Below are positions 1 through 7,556 of a stretch of 13,006 bases of DNA, one piece after another. The number at the start of each line of letters is the position of its first letter. Position 1 is the stretch's first letter. The notes beneath the pieces are model-generated. The model had not been told where the DNA came from. It did no database searches and saw only the letters and a list, made by a program, of their open reading frames with translations. Origin of the DNA: Intrasporangiaceae bacterium (lineage in GTDB: Bacteria; Actinomycetota; Actinomycetes; Actinomycetales; Dermatophilaceae); the NCBI GenBank assembly GCA_012518475.1, contig JAAYSB010000148.1:1-13006 (forward strand). Reading direction: 5' to 3'. A program made the translations under genes and the position numbers.

Positions 1-645
1 CCCCGGCAGCCGCTTCTCAGTGAGGTCCTCGACATCGACGTCGAGCTCCCCAGCGGTCGCCGCCTCACCGGGACCGTGTCAGGACTGGTCGACGACCTCG
101 TCCTGAGCGTCACCTACAGCAACGTGAGATCCAAGCAGCGGCTCCGCTCCTGGATCACGTCCCTCGCTCTGGCAGCTGCCGGGACCACGATCCCCAGCCA
201 CGTCATCGGCCGCGAGAAGCGCTGGCGCAGGACGGGTCAGCTGCACGTGTGCCACGGACCGCATGCGAGGGAGGACGCCCTGCTCATCCTCGATGAGCTC
301 GTCGATGTCCGCGACAGGGGCCTGAGTGAGGTGCTTCCGCTCCCTCCGGCCACCTCGTTCGCGTGGGCCGACTCCTTCGTCAGCCAGCAGGATGAGTGGG
401 AGGCTCGGAACAAGGCCCTCCGGGAGTGGGAGTCGAGCACCGGGTCCGAGGCCCCGATCCATCGAGAGCAGCACAGCCCGGCCCACCTTTTCGTCTATGG
501 CGACGCCGTGCCCCTGGGCGCGATCCTCGGCGAGCCCCAGGACGGGGAGAGCTGGACGCGAGGCGTCACGAGCCGGCTCGGGCAGTTCGCCCTGCGGGTC
601 TGGCAGCCCATGCTCACCGGCCCCGAGAGGATGTGGCGGCAGTGA
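1..645 (+). CDS. recC: RecC, exodeoxyribonuclease V gamma subunit (C-terminal part, 5' truncated by window edge)
   Basis: The reading frame is open from base 1 and ends at TGA 643-645, so 214 C-terminal residues are visible and the start lies upstream. RecC is the non-catalytic subunit of RecBCD. It splits the incoming duplex and, in the well-studied enzymes, recognises Chi in the single strand. The visible part matches the RecC tail: a strand-rich stretch with 'LTGTVSGL', then a basic 'YSNVRSKQRLRSWITSLALAA' type helix (in family members, the signature of the degenerate nuclease-fold domain). After it come the 'PLPPATSFAWAD' segment, a Trp- and charge-rich helix, and the end block with 'RLGQFALRVWQPML'. 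It overlaps recB by 4 bp (GTGA), which implies translational coupling. The Chi-reading part of RecC is not in the window. Identification rests on these motifs and on the recB and recD genes directly behind it. Confidence 0.9.
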   Translation, partial: PRQPLLSEVLDIDVELPSGRRLTGTVSGLVDDLVLSVTYSNVRSKQRLRSWITSLALAAAGTTIPSHVIGREKRWRRTGQLHVCHGPHAREDALLILDELVDVRDRGLSEVLPLPPATSFAWADSFVSQQDEWEARNKALREWESSTGSEAPIHREQHSPAHLFVYGDAVPLGAILGEPQDGESWTRGVTSRLGQFALRVWQPMLTGPERMWRQ

Positions 646-3600
646 CGGTTCAGTCCGGGGCGACGCCGGCTGCCACCTCACACCCATCGGCGTCGTCCGT
701 CCAGGCGATGAGGGACTTCGACATCAGCGCGCCCCTGCCGCAGGGCACAGTGCTCCTCGAGGCGAGCGCCGGCACGGGGAAGACCTGGACCATCGCCGCT
801 CTGGTCGCCCGCTATGTCGCTGAGGGCGTTGCCACCCTGACCGAAATGCTCATCGTCACCTTCGGTCGAGCGGCGAGCCAGGAGCTACGCGCTCGTGTGC
901 GCGAACAGCTCGTCTGCGTCGAGGTCGGGCTCGCGGAGGCTGTGGCCGCCGCCCAGGAGCACGAGCGTCCTCGGGCCCCGGTGGATCTGACGGATGCCGA
1001 CCCGCTGCTCCGGCTGCTGCTCGATGCCGGGCCCGAGGAGCTGCGCCTGCGGCACCGACGGATCCGCGCCGCTCTGACCCACTTCGACGCGGCAACGATC
1101 GCGACGACCCACCAGTTCTGTCAGCAGGTGCTCCGCAGCCTCGGCGTCGCCGGGGCCACAGACGCCGGCGCCACCCTGGTCGAGAACCTCGACGACCTCC
1201 TCGTCGACGTCGTCGACGACATCTATCTGCGTGGCTTCATCCACGACGGGACACCTCCGGTGTTCACCCGCAAGGAGGCACTTGCCATCGCCAGGGCTGC
1301 GGTGAGCGACGTCCACGCCGAGCTGCGCCCCACCGCTGCTGAGTCCGGCAGCGTCGCGGACCGGCGCCGTAAGTTCACCGAGGCAGTGCGCGCGGAAATG
1401 AGCCTTCGGAAGCGGCGCAAGCAGGTACTCCACTACAACGATCTGCTCACCCAGCTCGCCGAAGCCCTTGAGCCCGCTGACTCACCGGCCCGGGTCCGCA
1501 TGCGCCAGCGCTGGCGGGTCGTCCTCGTCGACGAGTTCCAGGACACCGACCCGATCCAGTGGCAGGTCCTCGACCGGGCATTCACCGGGCATGCCCACGC
1601 CATGGTGCTCATCGGTGACCCCAAGCAGGCGATCTATGCCTTCCGAGGTGGTGACATCGTCACCTATCTGCAGGCGGCCCGCACCGCCACAGATCGACGC
1701 ACCCTGCCGCGCAACTATCGTTCCGACCCCGCGCTCGTCCGCTCGCTCGCGATCCTCCTCGGCGGGGCCGAACTGGGCGATGAGGACATCACCGTGCACC
1801 GGGTCATGCCCGACCGTCAGCGCGAGCGGCTGCTCGAGGACGCAGGAGCGGAGGCGCAGCCCCTCCCACCCATCCGGCTCCGGCAGGTCCTCAAGACCGA
1901 GCATCTCCGTGACCGCACGACCGTTGGGCCGGTCCGCGCCCATATCGCGTCCGACCTCGCCCACGACATTGCCGCCCTCCTCGCGTCGGGTGCCCACTTC
2001 GACGGGCGGCGTATCCAGGCCCGCGACGTCGCAGTCCTTGCCCACCGGGGCCGGGACCTCCTCGACGCCCAGGCGGCTCTGCACGGCCTGGGCATTCCCG
2101 CGGTGAGCGCCGGAGGTTCCGGCGTCCTCGAGAGCCGCGCCGCCCAGGACTGGCTCGCTCTCCTCGAGGCCATGACGGCCCCACACCGGTCCGCGTTGAC
2201 GCGCGCCGCCGCTCTGACCGACCTGCTCGGGTACTCCGTCGCCGACCTAGACGCGCGGACCCGCGACGGACAGGTCGATGACGAGCTGGCTCAGCAGTGC
2301 AGGGACCTCGCGGCGGTCTACTCCCGCCAGGGAATCGCCGCCGTCCTCGAGGTTCTCACGGCCCAGGGCCTGGCCAGTCGTGTCCTGGGTCAGGTGGGCG
2401 GCGAGCGTAGTCTGACCGATCTGCGGCACATCGCCCAGATCCTCCACGACGTCTCACGTCAGGAAGACCCGGGCCTGGTGTCCCTCCTCGGTTGGCTCCG
2501 CTCAGCCATGGCCGAGGACGCTGCTCCTGGGACCGGCACCCGCACCCGCCGCCTCGACAGCGATGCCGCAGCTGTGCAGCTCGTGACCATTCACGGCAGC
2601 AAGGGTCTGCAGTACCCCGTCGTCTACCTCCCATCACTCGCCGACCGGCACGTGCGCGACACTCCGAGCATCCCGCTGTACCACGAGCCCGAACCCGAGC
2701 GCACGCGATGCCTCGATGTCGGGGGCCAGGATGCGAACCCGACCTGGGCCGAGGCCGTCTCCGCCTACAAGGACGAGGACGCCGGCGAGTCACTCCGGCT
2801 GCTCTATGTCGCCCTCACGCGTGCACAGAGCCAAGCAGTGGTCTGGTGGTCCCCGAACAACAACGCTCCCCACTCTCCGTTGCATCGCATGCTCTTCGGT
2901 CGGGAGCCCAACGCACCAGGGGTCCCCGACAAAGCCACCGTCCCCGCTGACGACGCCACAGCAACCACGCGCCTTCGTGCATGGGAAGCGACGGGCGCCT
3001 TCCGGCTCGAGCGTGCCGACATCGCGGCCGAGGTCGCAGAACTCGCCTCGAGTAGCCCGCCGCCGCTCGCGGTCTCCCCCTGGTCCCGCACCATCGACGA
3101 GGCCTGGAGGCGCACCTCCTACACGGCGCTGTCCAGTCCTGCCGAGAGCGCGTCTCAGGTCACCGCTCACGTGACGAGCGAGCCCGAGGTGACTCCCCGC
3201 GCCGATGAGCCCGACGTAGCCGAGCTCGTCCGCCCGGAGACACCGGGGCTGCCCGGGCTGGAGCTGCCCATCCCAGGAGCGGACACACCCTCTCCCATGG
3301 CCGACCTGCCAGTCGGCGCCACCTTCGGCTCCCTCGTCCATGCCGTCCTCGAGCACGCCGACCCACACGCCGCGGACCTGCGCGAGGAGCTGCTGACACA
3401 CGTCCGGGAACAGCTCGTCGAGTGGCCCGTCGACCTCGACCCCGAGCTGCTCGCCGACGCCCTGGTCGCCGTGTGTGACACCCCGCTCGGGCCGCTCGCG
3501 GACGGCGCCACCCTGCGCCAGATCGGCCTGAAGGACCGGCTCTCCGAGCTGGACTTCGAGCTGCCGCTCAGCGGCGGTGACTTCAGCGCGGCCAACCCGA

Positions 3601-4130
3601 CCACAGGCCCGCGGCTCGGCGATCTTGCAACGCTGCTCCACGCATACCTCCCGGACAAGGATCCGGTTCGCGCCTGGGCCATCGCCCTCGAGACGAGCCC
3701 GGATCTGGCCGATCAGCCGCTGCGCGGCTATCTCACCGGGTCGGTGGACGTCGTCCTGCGGACCGGCGGGCGCTATCTCGTCGTCGACTACAAGACCAAC
3801 TGGCTGGGCTCGATGGACGAGCCGCTGACTGCTGCGAGCTACCGGCCCGAGATGCTCGGCGAGGCGATGGGGCACTCCTCGTATCCTCTGCAGGCGCTCC
3901 TGTATGCCGTCGTCGCCCATCGGTTCCTGCGCTGGCGCCTCCCCGGCTATGACCCGGAGGAGCATCTCGGTGGCGTCCTCTACCTCTATGTCCGCGGCAT
4001 GTGTGGTCCCGCCACCCCGAGCGTGGACGGCCACCCGTGCGGGGTGTTCTCCTGGCAGCCTCCCGTTGCTCTCGTCGAGGCGGTCTCCGACCTGCTCGAC
4101 GGTCGCCCCCAGAGCGGAGAGGCAGCATGA
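642..4130 (+). CDS. recB: RecB, exodeoxyribonuclease V beta subunit (helicase-nuclease)
   Basis: This is the 3'-5' SF1 helicase and the only nuclease of RecBCD, about 1162 residues (E. coli RecB has 1180). Helicase motifs are in order: Walker A ASAGTGKT at 41-48; motif II VDEFQDTD with D297/E298; motif III GDPKQAIYAFRGGD at 325-338; motif IV LPRNYRSD near 355-362; motif V VTIHGSKGLQYP from 648; motif VI LLYVALTR at 720-727. A proline-rich linker (about 831-887) leads to the C-terminal nuclease, with H900 in FGSLVHAVLE, D1036 in GSVDVV, D1049 and K1051 in VVDYKTNW, and Q1084/Y1088 in QALLY. These correspond to the metal-binding and catalytic residues of RecB-family nucleases, so the enzyme looks active. 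I chose GTG 642 because it overlaps the recC stop (GTGA) and has GAGAGG at 625-630, 11 nt upstream. ATG 708 is a real alternative (22 residues shorter, poor ribosome site). An upstream frame extension lies inside recC and is not genuine. Confidence 0.95.
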   Translation: MTVQSGATPAATSHPSASSVQAMRDFDISAPLPQGTVLLEASAGTGKTWTIAALVARYVAEGVATLTEMLIVTFGRAASQELRARVREQLVCVEVGLAEAVAAAQEHERPRAPVDLTDADPLLRLLLDAGPEELRLRHRRIRAALTHFDAATIATTHQFCQQVLRSLGVAGATDAGATLVENLDDLLVDVVDDIYLRGFIHDGTPPVFTRKEALAIARAAVSDVHAELRPTAAESGSVADRRRKFTEAVRAEMSLRKRRKQVLHYNDLLTQLAEALEPADSPARVRMRQRWRVVLVDEFQDTDPIQWQVLDRAFTGHAHAMVLIGDPKQAIYAFRGGDIVTYLQAARTATDRRTLPRNYRSDPALVRSLAILLGGAELGDEDITVHRVMPDRQRERLLEDAGAEAQPLPPIRLRQVLKTEHLRDRTTVGPVRAHIASDLAHDIAALLASGAHFDGRRIQARDVAVLAHRGRDLLDAQAALHGLGIPAVSAGGSGVLESRAAQDWLALLEAMTAPHRSALTRAAALTDLLGYSVADLDARTRDGQVDDELAQQCRDLAAVYSRQGIAAVLEVLTAQGLASRVLGQVGGERSLTDLRHIAQILHDVSRQEDPGLVSLLGWLRSAMAEDAAPGTGTRTRRLDSDAAAVQLVTIHGSKGLQYPVVYLPSLADRHVRDTPSIPLYHEPEPERTRCLDVGGQDANPTWAEAVSAYKDEDAGESLRLLYVALTRAQSQAVVWWSPNNNAPHSPLHRMLFGREPNAPGVPDKATVPADDATATTRLRAWEATGAFRLERADIAAEVAELASSSPPPLAVSPWSRTIDEAWRRTSYTALSSPAESASQVTAHVTSEPEVTPRADEPDVAELVRPETPGLPGLELPIPGADTPSPMADLPVGATFGSLVHAVLEHADPHAADLREELLTHVREQLVEWPVDLDPELLADALVAVCDTPLGPLADGATLRQIGLKDRLSELDFELPLSGGDFSAANPTTGPRLGDLATLLHAYLPDKDPVRAWAIALETSPDLADQPLRGYLTGSVDVVLRTGGRYLVVDYKTNWLGSMDEPLTAASYRPEMLGEAMGHSSYPLQALLYAVVAHRFLRWRLPGYDPEEHLGGVLYLYVRGMCGPATPSVDGHPCGVFSWQPPVALVEAVSDLLDGRPQSGEAA

Positions 4131-5932
4131 GCACTCAGCTGTGGGAACCGACGAGTCCGTTCGACCGCCGTCTCGCCACCCGGGAGAGCGGTCGGCTCGG
4201 CGAGCTCAACCAGGCAGGCGTGCTCACGGCGGCCGATGTGCACGTCGCCCGGACACTGGCCCTTGCTGCCGGCGAGCAGGATGTCGACGTTGTCGTCGCC
4301 GCTGCGCTTGCAGTCCGGGCAGTGCGCTCCGGCGCTGTCGCGGTGAGCCTCGAGTCGCAGGCTGAGGCGTTCCCCGGCCACGACTGGCCCGAGCCCGGGC
4401 AGTGGCTTGCGGACGTGGCATCCAGCAGGCTGACCCAGGAGAACGCCGTCGTCGTCGACCAGCGCATGGTCTACCTCCGGCGCTACCACCAGCTGGAGCT
4501 CCAGGTCGCCGGCGACCTCCGCACGCGGGCTGCCGAGCCGCCGCCTGCGGTCTCCGACGGCGTCCTCACGCGCGGGCTCGAACGGATCTTCCCGGGCGAC
4601 GGCTACGCCGAGCAGCGCTCGGCAGCCGAGACGGTCGTGCGATCGCTGACGAGCATCATCACCGGCGGACCGGGCACCGGGAAGACCACCACCGTGGCGG
4701 GGGTTCTGGCACTTCTCGCAGAGCAGGCGGCAGCCGCCGGAGACCGACCGATCCGGGTGGGGCTGGCCGCTCCGACCGGCAAGGCCGCTGCCCGGATGAA
4801 GGCCGCGATCTCGCAGGCTCTGGCCGAGATCATGGCCCGCACGACGGATCCGTCGGCGCGTGCTGTCATCGAGCCGTTGGGGGCTCTTGAACCGAGCACG
4901 TTGCACCGCCTGCTCGGGTGGCGGCCGGACAGCCGGACCCGCTTCCGGCACCACCGGCGCAACCGCCTCCCCCACGACGTCATCCTCATCGACGAGGCCT
5001 CGATGGTGTCCCTGACCCACATGGCCCGTCTGCTCGAGGCCCTGCGCCCCACCACACGACTGATCCTGGTCGGTGATGCCGACCAGCTCGTCTCTATCGA
5101 TGCAGGAGCTGTGCTCGCAGATCTGGTCGCCGGAACGGAATTGTCCGCCACCCCCTGGATCGCGCTCAGCCGACTGCGCACCGTGCACCGCTTCGGCGCG
5201 ACCATCGGCGCCCTGGCCGAGGGCCTGCGGGTCGGCGATGCCGATGCCGTGGTCGCCGCTCTCTCCGCCGGCAGCCCCGAGGTCGAGTGGATCCCCACCG
5301 ACGATGCTGCGACCGCTCTGCGACCGATCGTCACCAGGCATGCACGCGCAGTCCACGACGCTGCTCGGGATGGCGACGCCGAGGCTGCGATGACTGCCCT
5401 TGGGTCGCACCGACTGCTGTGCGCCCACCGCGATGGCCCCTTCGGGGTGCGGACCTGGAACCGGCACGCGGAGACCTGGCTCGCGGAGGACACCGGTCTG
5501 ACGTTCTACGACCAGAACTACGTCGGCCGACCCCTTCTCGTCACGGCCAACGACTACGCCACCGGTGTCCTCAACGGCGACACCGGCGTCATCGTGGCAT
5601 CCAGGACGCCCGAGGGAACACCGGTGCGGATGGCTGTCATCGACGGAGCGAACGGACCGCAACGCTATGCCCCGAGCCGCCTCGGCGAGGTCGACACCAT
5701 GCACGCGATGACAATCCACAAGGCACAGGGTTCGCAGGCCGAGGCGATCACCGTTCTGCTGCCTGATGAGGCGTCATCTCTGCTGACCCGTGAGCTGTTC
5801 TACACCGCAGTCACCAGAGCAGAGAAGCGCGTGCGGGTGGTCGGCAGCGAGGCGGTCATCCGTGCTGCCGTCGAGCGACGCGTGGTGCGGGCCAGTGGCC
5901 TACGACAACGTCTCCTCGGCGAGCGACACTGA
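4127..5932 (+). CDS. recD: RecD, exodeoxyribonuclease V alpha subunit (5'-3' helicase)
   Basis: A 601-residue protein (E. coli RecD has 608) that is the 5'-3' SF1B motor of RecBCD. Walker A is GGPGTGKT at 180-187, followed by TTTVAGVLALL. Motif Ia is 'AAPTGKAAARM'. Walker B is VILIDEASMV with D289/E290. Motif III is GDADQL at 316-321, followed by 'VSIDAGAVLADL', typical of RecD. Near the C-terminus come MTIHKAQGS (528-536) and ELFYTAVTR (556-564), the UvrD-C2-like motifs V and VI. The first ~160 residues form the usual helical RecB-docking region. ATG 4127 overlaps the recB stop as ATGA, and GGAGAGG at 4116-4122 lies 4 nt before it, so start and coupling are clear. It is the last gene of the recC-recB-recD transcript visible here. 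The length and motif order mark it as RecD1, the RecBCD partner, rather than the stand-alone RecD2. Confidence 0.95.
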   Translation: MSTQLWEPTSPFDRRLATRESGRLGELNQAGVLTAADVHVARTLALAAGEQDVDVVVAAALAVRAVRSGAVAVSLESQAEAFPGHDWPEPGQWLADVASSRLTQENAVVVDQRMVYLRRYHQLELQVAGDLRTRAAEPPPAVSDGVLTRGLERIFPGDGYAEQRSAAETVVRSLTSIITGGPGTGKTTTVAGVLALLAEQAAAAGDRPIRVGLAAPTGKAAARMKAAISQALAEIMARTTDPSARAVIEPLGALEPSTLHRLLGWRPDSRTRFRHHRRNRLPHDVILIDEASMVSLTHMARLLEALRPTTRLILVGDADQLVSIDAGAVLADLVAGTELSATPWIALSRLRTVHRFGATIGALAEGLRVGDADAVVAALSAGSPEVEWIPTDDAATALRPIVTRHARAVHDAARDGDAEAAMTALGSHRLLCAHRDGPFGVRTWNRHAETWLAEDTGLTFYDQNYVGRPLLVTANDYATGVLNGDTGVIVASRTPEGTPVRMAVIDGANGPQRYAPSRLGEVDTMHAMTIHKAQGSQAEAITVLLPDEASSLLTRELFYTAVTRAEKRVRVVGSEAVIRAAVERRVVRASGLRQRLLGERH

Positions 5933-6048
5933 TCAAGCCCTTCGTCCAGCCACCCTGCCCCACCAAGGACTTCTCTCCTGCTCTCCTCCGGACAACCGGG
6001 GGGAAACCCCGATGCGCAACGAAACCCGGTCGCACTAGGTTGAGCACC
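5933..6048. other. Intergenic gap recD to AAA ATPase, with small competing stem-loops
   Basis: This 116-bp gap contains no credible gene. It holds two overlapping stem options: a 5-bp stem CGGGG (5997-6001) / CCCCG (6007-6011) around GGAAA, and ACCGGG (5995-6000) / CCCGGT (6025-6030), which encloses part of the first. They cannot form together. Neither is followed by a T-run, so calling this the recBCD terminator is only a guess. The last 15 bases contain the likely promoter of the next gene. Confidence 0.4.
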
Positions 6049-6049
6049 A
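6013..6049 (+). promoter_or_regulatory. Probable promoter of AAA ATPase gene with leaderless start
   Basis: TAGGTT at 6036-6041 fits the actinobacterial -10 pattern TANNNT and ends 7 nt before ATG 6049. RNA would therefore be expected to begin at or next to the A of the start codon. No Shine-Dalgarno-like purine run lies upstream of the ATG, which agrees with a leaderless mRNA. The -35 candidate TGCGCA (6013-6018, 17-bp spacer) matches the consensus poorly. This is an inference from spacing. Confidence 0.5.
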
Positions 6050-7497
6050 TGACTGACACGGGGGACCTCACCAGCGACGGCAACGATCTCAAAGCCTTCC
6101 TTGCGAGCTTCCGGACCCTTGCCGAAGCCGCCCAGCAGTCCGTCGACCTCGGCGACGGTACGCGGTTCACCGAGGCGCTGTCCGAGTATCTCGGTCGGCC
6201 GGCGCGCGAGGTCGCAGTCGTGACCGAGACAGTGCGCAACCATAGGTTCGCCGACTGGGACATCGCCCTGGAGATGCTCGCCGATCGCGATCCCGAGTCC
6301 AGCGAGCTCGGGATCGGCGGTGGCGACATGCGCTACCACCAGACTCTCGCCGACTTCGTCTCCGGGGTGCACCACACCTTCCCCGTCGGGCAGGTCGACT
6401 ACGTCTCGGTCGCAACTGGCCCGGACACCCGTCGCCGCACCATCGGCTTCGGCATGCGGCTGTTCCACTTCGAGGGTTCCCCCGTCGCCGTCTTCCAGCG
6501 CAGTGGCAACCCCCGCTACGGACAGGAGCACGCGACCGTCGAGGTGATGGCGAGCGAGGACCTCGCCTCGGCCCTGCTCGATGAGGCCCGTCGCCTGGCG
6601 ACCGAGCACAGTGTGCTCCGGGGCAAGGTCATCTCCTTCGAGTCCACCGGCTACGGACCCGAGTCCGAGGGGGTGACGTTCCAGCCCCGCCCGGACGTGA
6701 CCGCCGACCAGGTGATCCTGCCCGAAGGGTCCATGGGCCGCATCGCCGCCCACGTCCGCGGGATCGCCGAGCATGCCGAGGTCCTGCGCAGGTACGGCCA
6801 GCACCTCAAGCGGGGCCTGCTCCTCTACGGTCCGCCCGGCACCGGCAAGACGCACACAGTCCGCCACCTCATCAGCACCAGCCCCGACCACACTGTCGTC
6901 GTGCTGGCCGGCGAGTCCCTCGCCTACGTGTCACTCGCGGCGAACCTCGCGCGCGCCCTGCAGCCTGCCATCGTCGTCCTGGAGGACTGCGACCTGGTGG
7001 CCGAGGACCGCGGTATGAGCCCGACCGGACGCCCGCTGCTCTTCGAGGTCCTCGACGCCATGGACGGCCTGGACGCCGATGCCGACGTCACCTTCCTGCT
7101 CACGACGAACCGGGTCGAGACTCTCGAGCGCGCTCTTGTGCAGCGCCCTGGGCGGGTCGACCTCGCTGTCGAGGTTCCCCTCCCCGACCTCGAGGGCCGG
7201 CGGCTTCTGCTCGACCTGTATCGCGCCGGCGTCAGCTACGGGACGGACGCGCTCGAGGACTGCGCCGTCCGTTCCGAGGGCATGACGGCGTCGTTCATGA
7301 AGGAGCTCATGCGGCGCGCCGTGCTGCTTGCCGCCATCGACGGGGTGGAGCCCGACGACGAGCGCCTGCGATCCGCTCTCAACGGGCTCCTCTCGCACCA
7401 GGAGGAGCTGACCAGGGCCATGCTCGGAAGTGGGTCCGCAGACGTGCCGGGACCCGACCGCCCGATCGGGGACGAGTGGGAGCACAGCTTCGGCTGA
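6049..7497 (+). CDS. AAA+ ATPase with unassigned N-terminal domain and Bcs1-like 'ED' Walker B
   Basis: A 482-residue soluble protein. The C-terminal half is a classic AAA module: Walker A GPPGTGKT (261-268); Walker B IVVLEDCD with E312/D313 in reversed order relative to the usual DE; sensor 1 TTNR (352-355); second-region-of-homology ALVQRPGRVD with candidate arginine fingers R366 and R369; then VPLPD and a helical lid. The Leu/Asp-rich 'LLFEVLDAMDGL' before sensor 1 is also typical. Residues 1 to about 225 show no motif I can name. They are acidic and mixed alpha/beta, with no signal peptide, membrane helix or zinc site. ATP-driven remodelling of a protein or complex is the family-level expectation; the substrate is unknown. 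ATG 6049 is preferred because of the upstream -10 hexamer. TTG 6040 is in frame but would overlap that hexamer and has no ribosome site. The recBCD genes upstream end 116 bp earlier, so co-transcription is uncertain. Confidence 0.85.
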   Translation: MTDTGDLTSDGNDLKAFLASFRTLAEAAQQSVDLGDGTRFTEALSEYLGRPAREVAVVTETVRNHRFADWDIALEMLADRDPESSELGIGGGDMRYHQTLADFVSGVHHTFPVGQVDYVSVATGPDTRRRTIGFGMRLFHFEGSPVAVFQRSGNPRYGQEHATVEVMASEDLASALLDEARRLATEHSVLRGKVISFESTGYGPESEGVTFQPRPDVTADQVILPEGSMGRIAAHVRGIAEHAEVLRRYGQHLKRGLLLYGPPGTGKTHTVRHLISTSPDHTVVVLAGESLAYVSLAANLARALQPAIVVLEDCDLVAEDRGMSPTGRPLLFEVLDAMDGLDADADVTFLLTTNRVETLERALVQRPGRVDLAVEVPLPDLEGRRLLLDLYRAGVSYGTDALEDCAVRSEGMTASFMKELMRRAVLLAAIDGVEPDDERLRSALNGLLSHQEELTRAMLGSGSADVPGPDRPIGDEWEHSFG

Positions 7498-7506
7498 GGG
7501 GCGAGG

Positions 7507-7554
7507 TCGTGGGTGGAGTCCGGGCGACCGGAGCGACCCATGCTCCACCCACGA
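7507..7554. terminator. Nested hairpin, likely bidirectional terminator between convergent genes
   Basis: A perfect 12-bp inverted repeat, TCGTGGGTGGAG (7507-7518) and CTCCACCCACGA (7543-7554), lies in the 59-bp gap between the stops of the AAA gene (7497) and the exporter (7557, - strand). Its 24-nt loop holds a second perfect stem, TCCGG (7519-7523) / CCGGA (7528-7532), capped by GCGA, a GNRA-type tetraloop in the + strand RNA. There is no T-run on either side, as is common for terminators of GC-rich actinobacteria. Position and symmetry suit termination from both directions. Confidence 0.7.
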
Positions 7555-7556
7555 GT

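Noticed and set aside
396..641. N-terminal extension of RecB from ATG 396
   Set aside because: These 82 codons lie inside recC in another frame and encode Pro/Arg/Gly-rich sequence unlike RecB; GTG 642 or ATG 708 are the sensible starts.
1183..1222. Repeated GTCGAC/CTCGAC units inside recB
   Set aside because: They arise from codons for an Asp/Val/Leu-rich stretch (LDDLLVDVVDD) and do not form a regular repeat beyond that.
2790..4034. 414-codon open frame on the - strand opposite recB
   Set aside because: It is a composition shadow of the RecB nuclease region, without recognisable domains or a ribosome site.
3986..5719. 577-codon open frame on the - strand opposite recD
   Set aside because: It is fully antisense to recD, which has all helicase motifs. 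Its product is low-complexity Gly/Arg/Asp-rich with no motif; in GC-rich DNA such antisense frames stay open because stop codons are rare.
5800..6891. 363-codon - strand open frame across the end of recD and the AAA gene
   Set aside because: It crosses an intergenic gap and two well-supported genes and has no domain signature.
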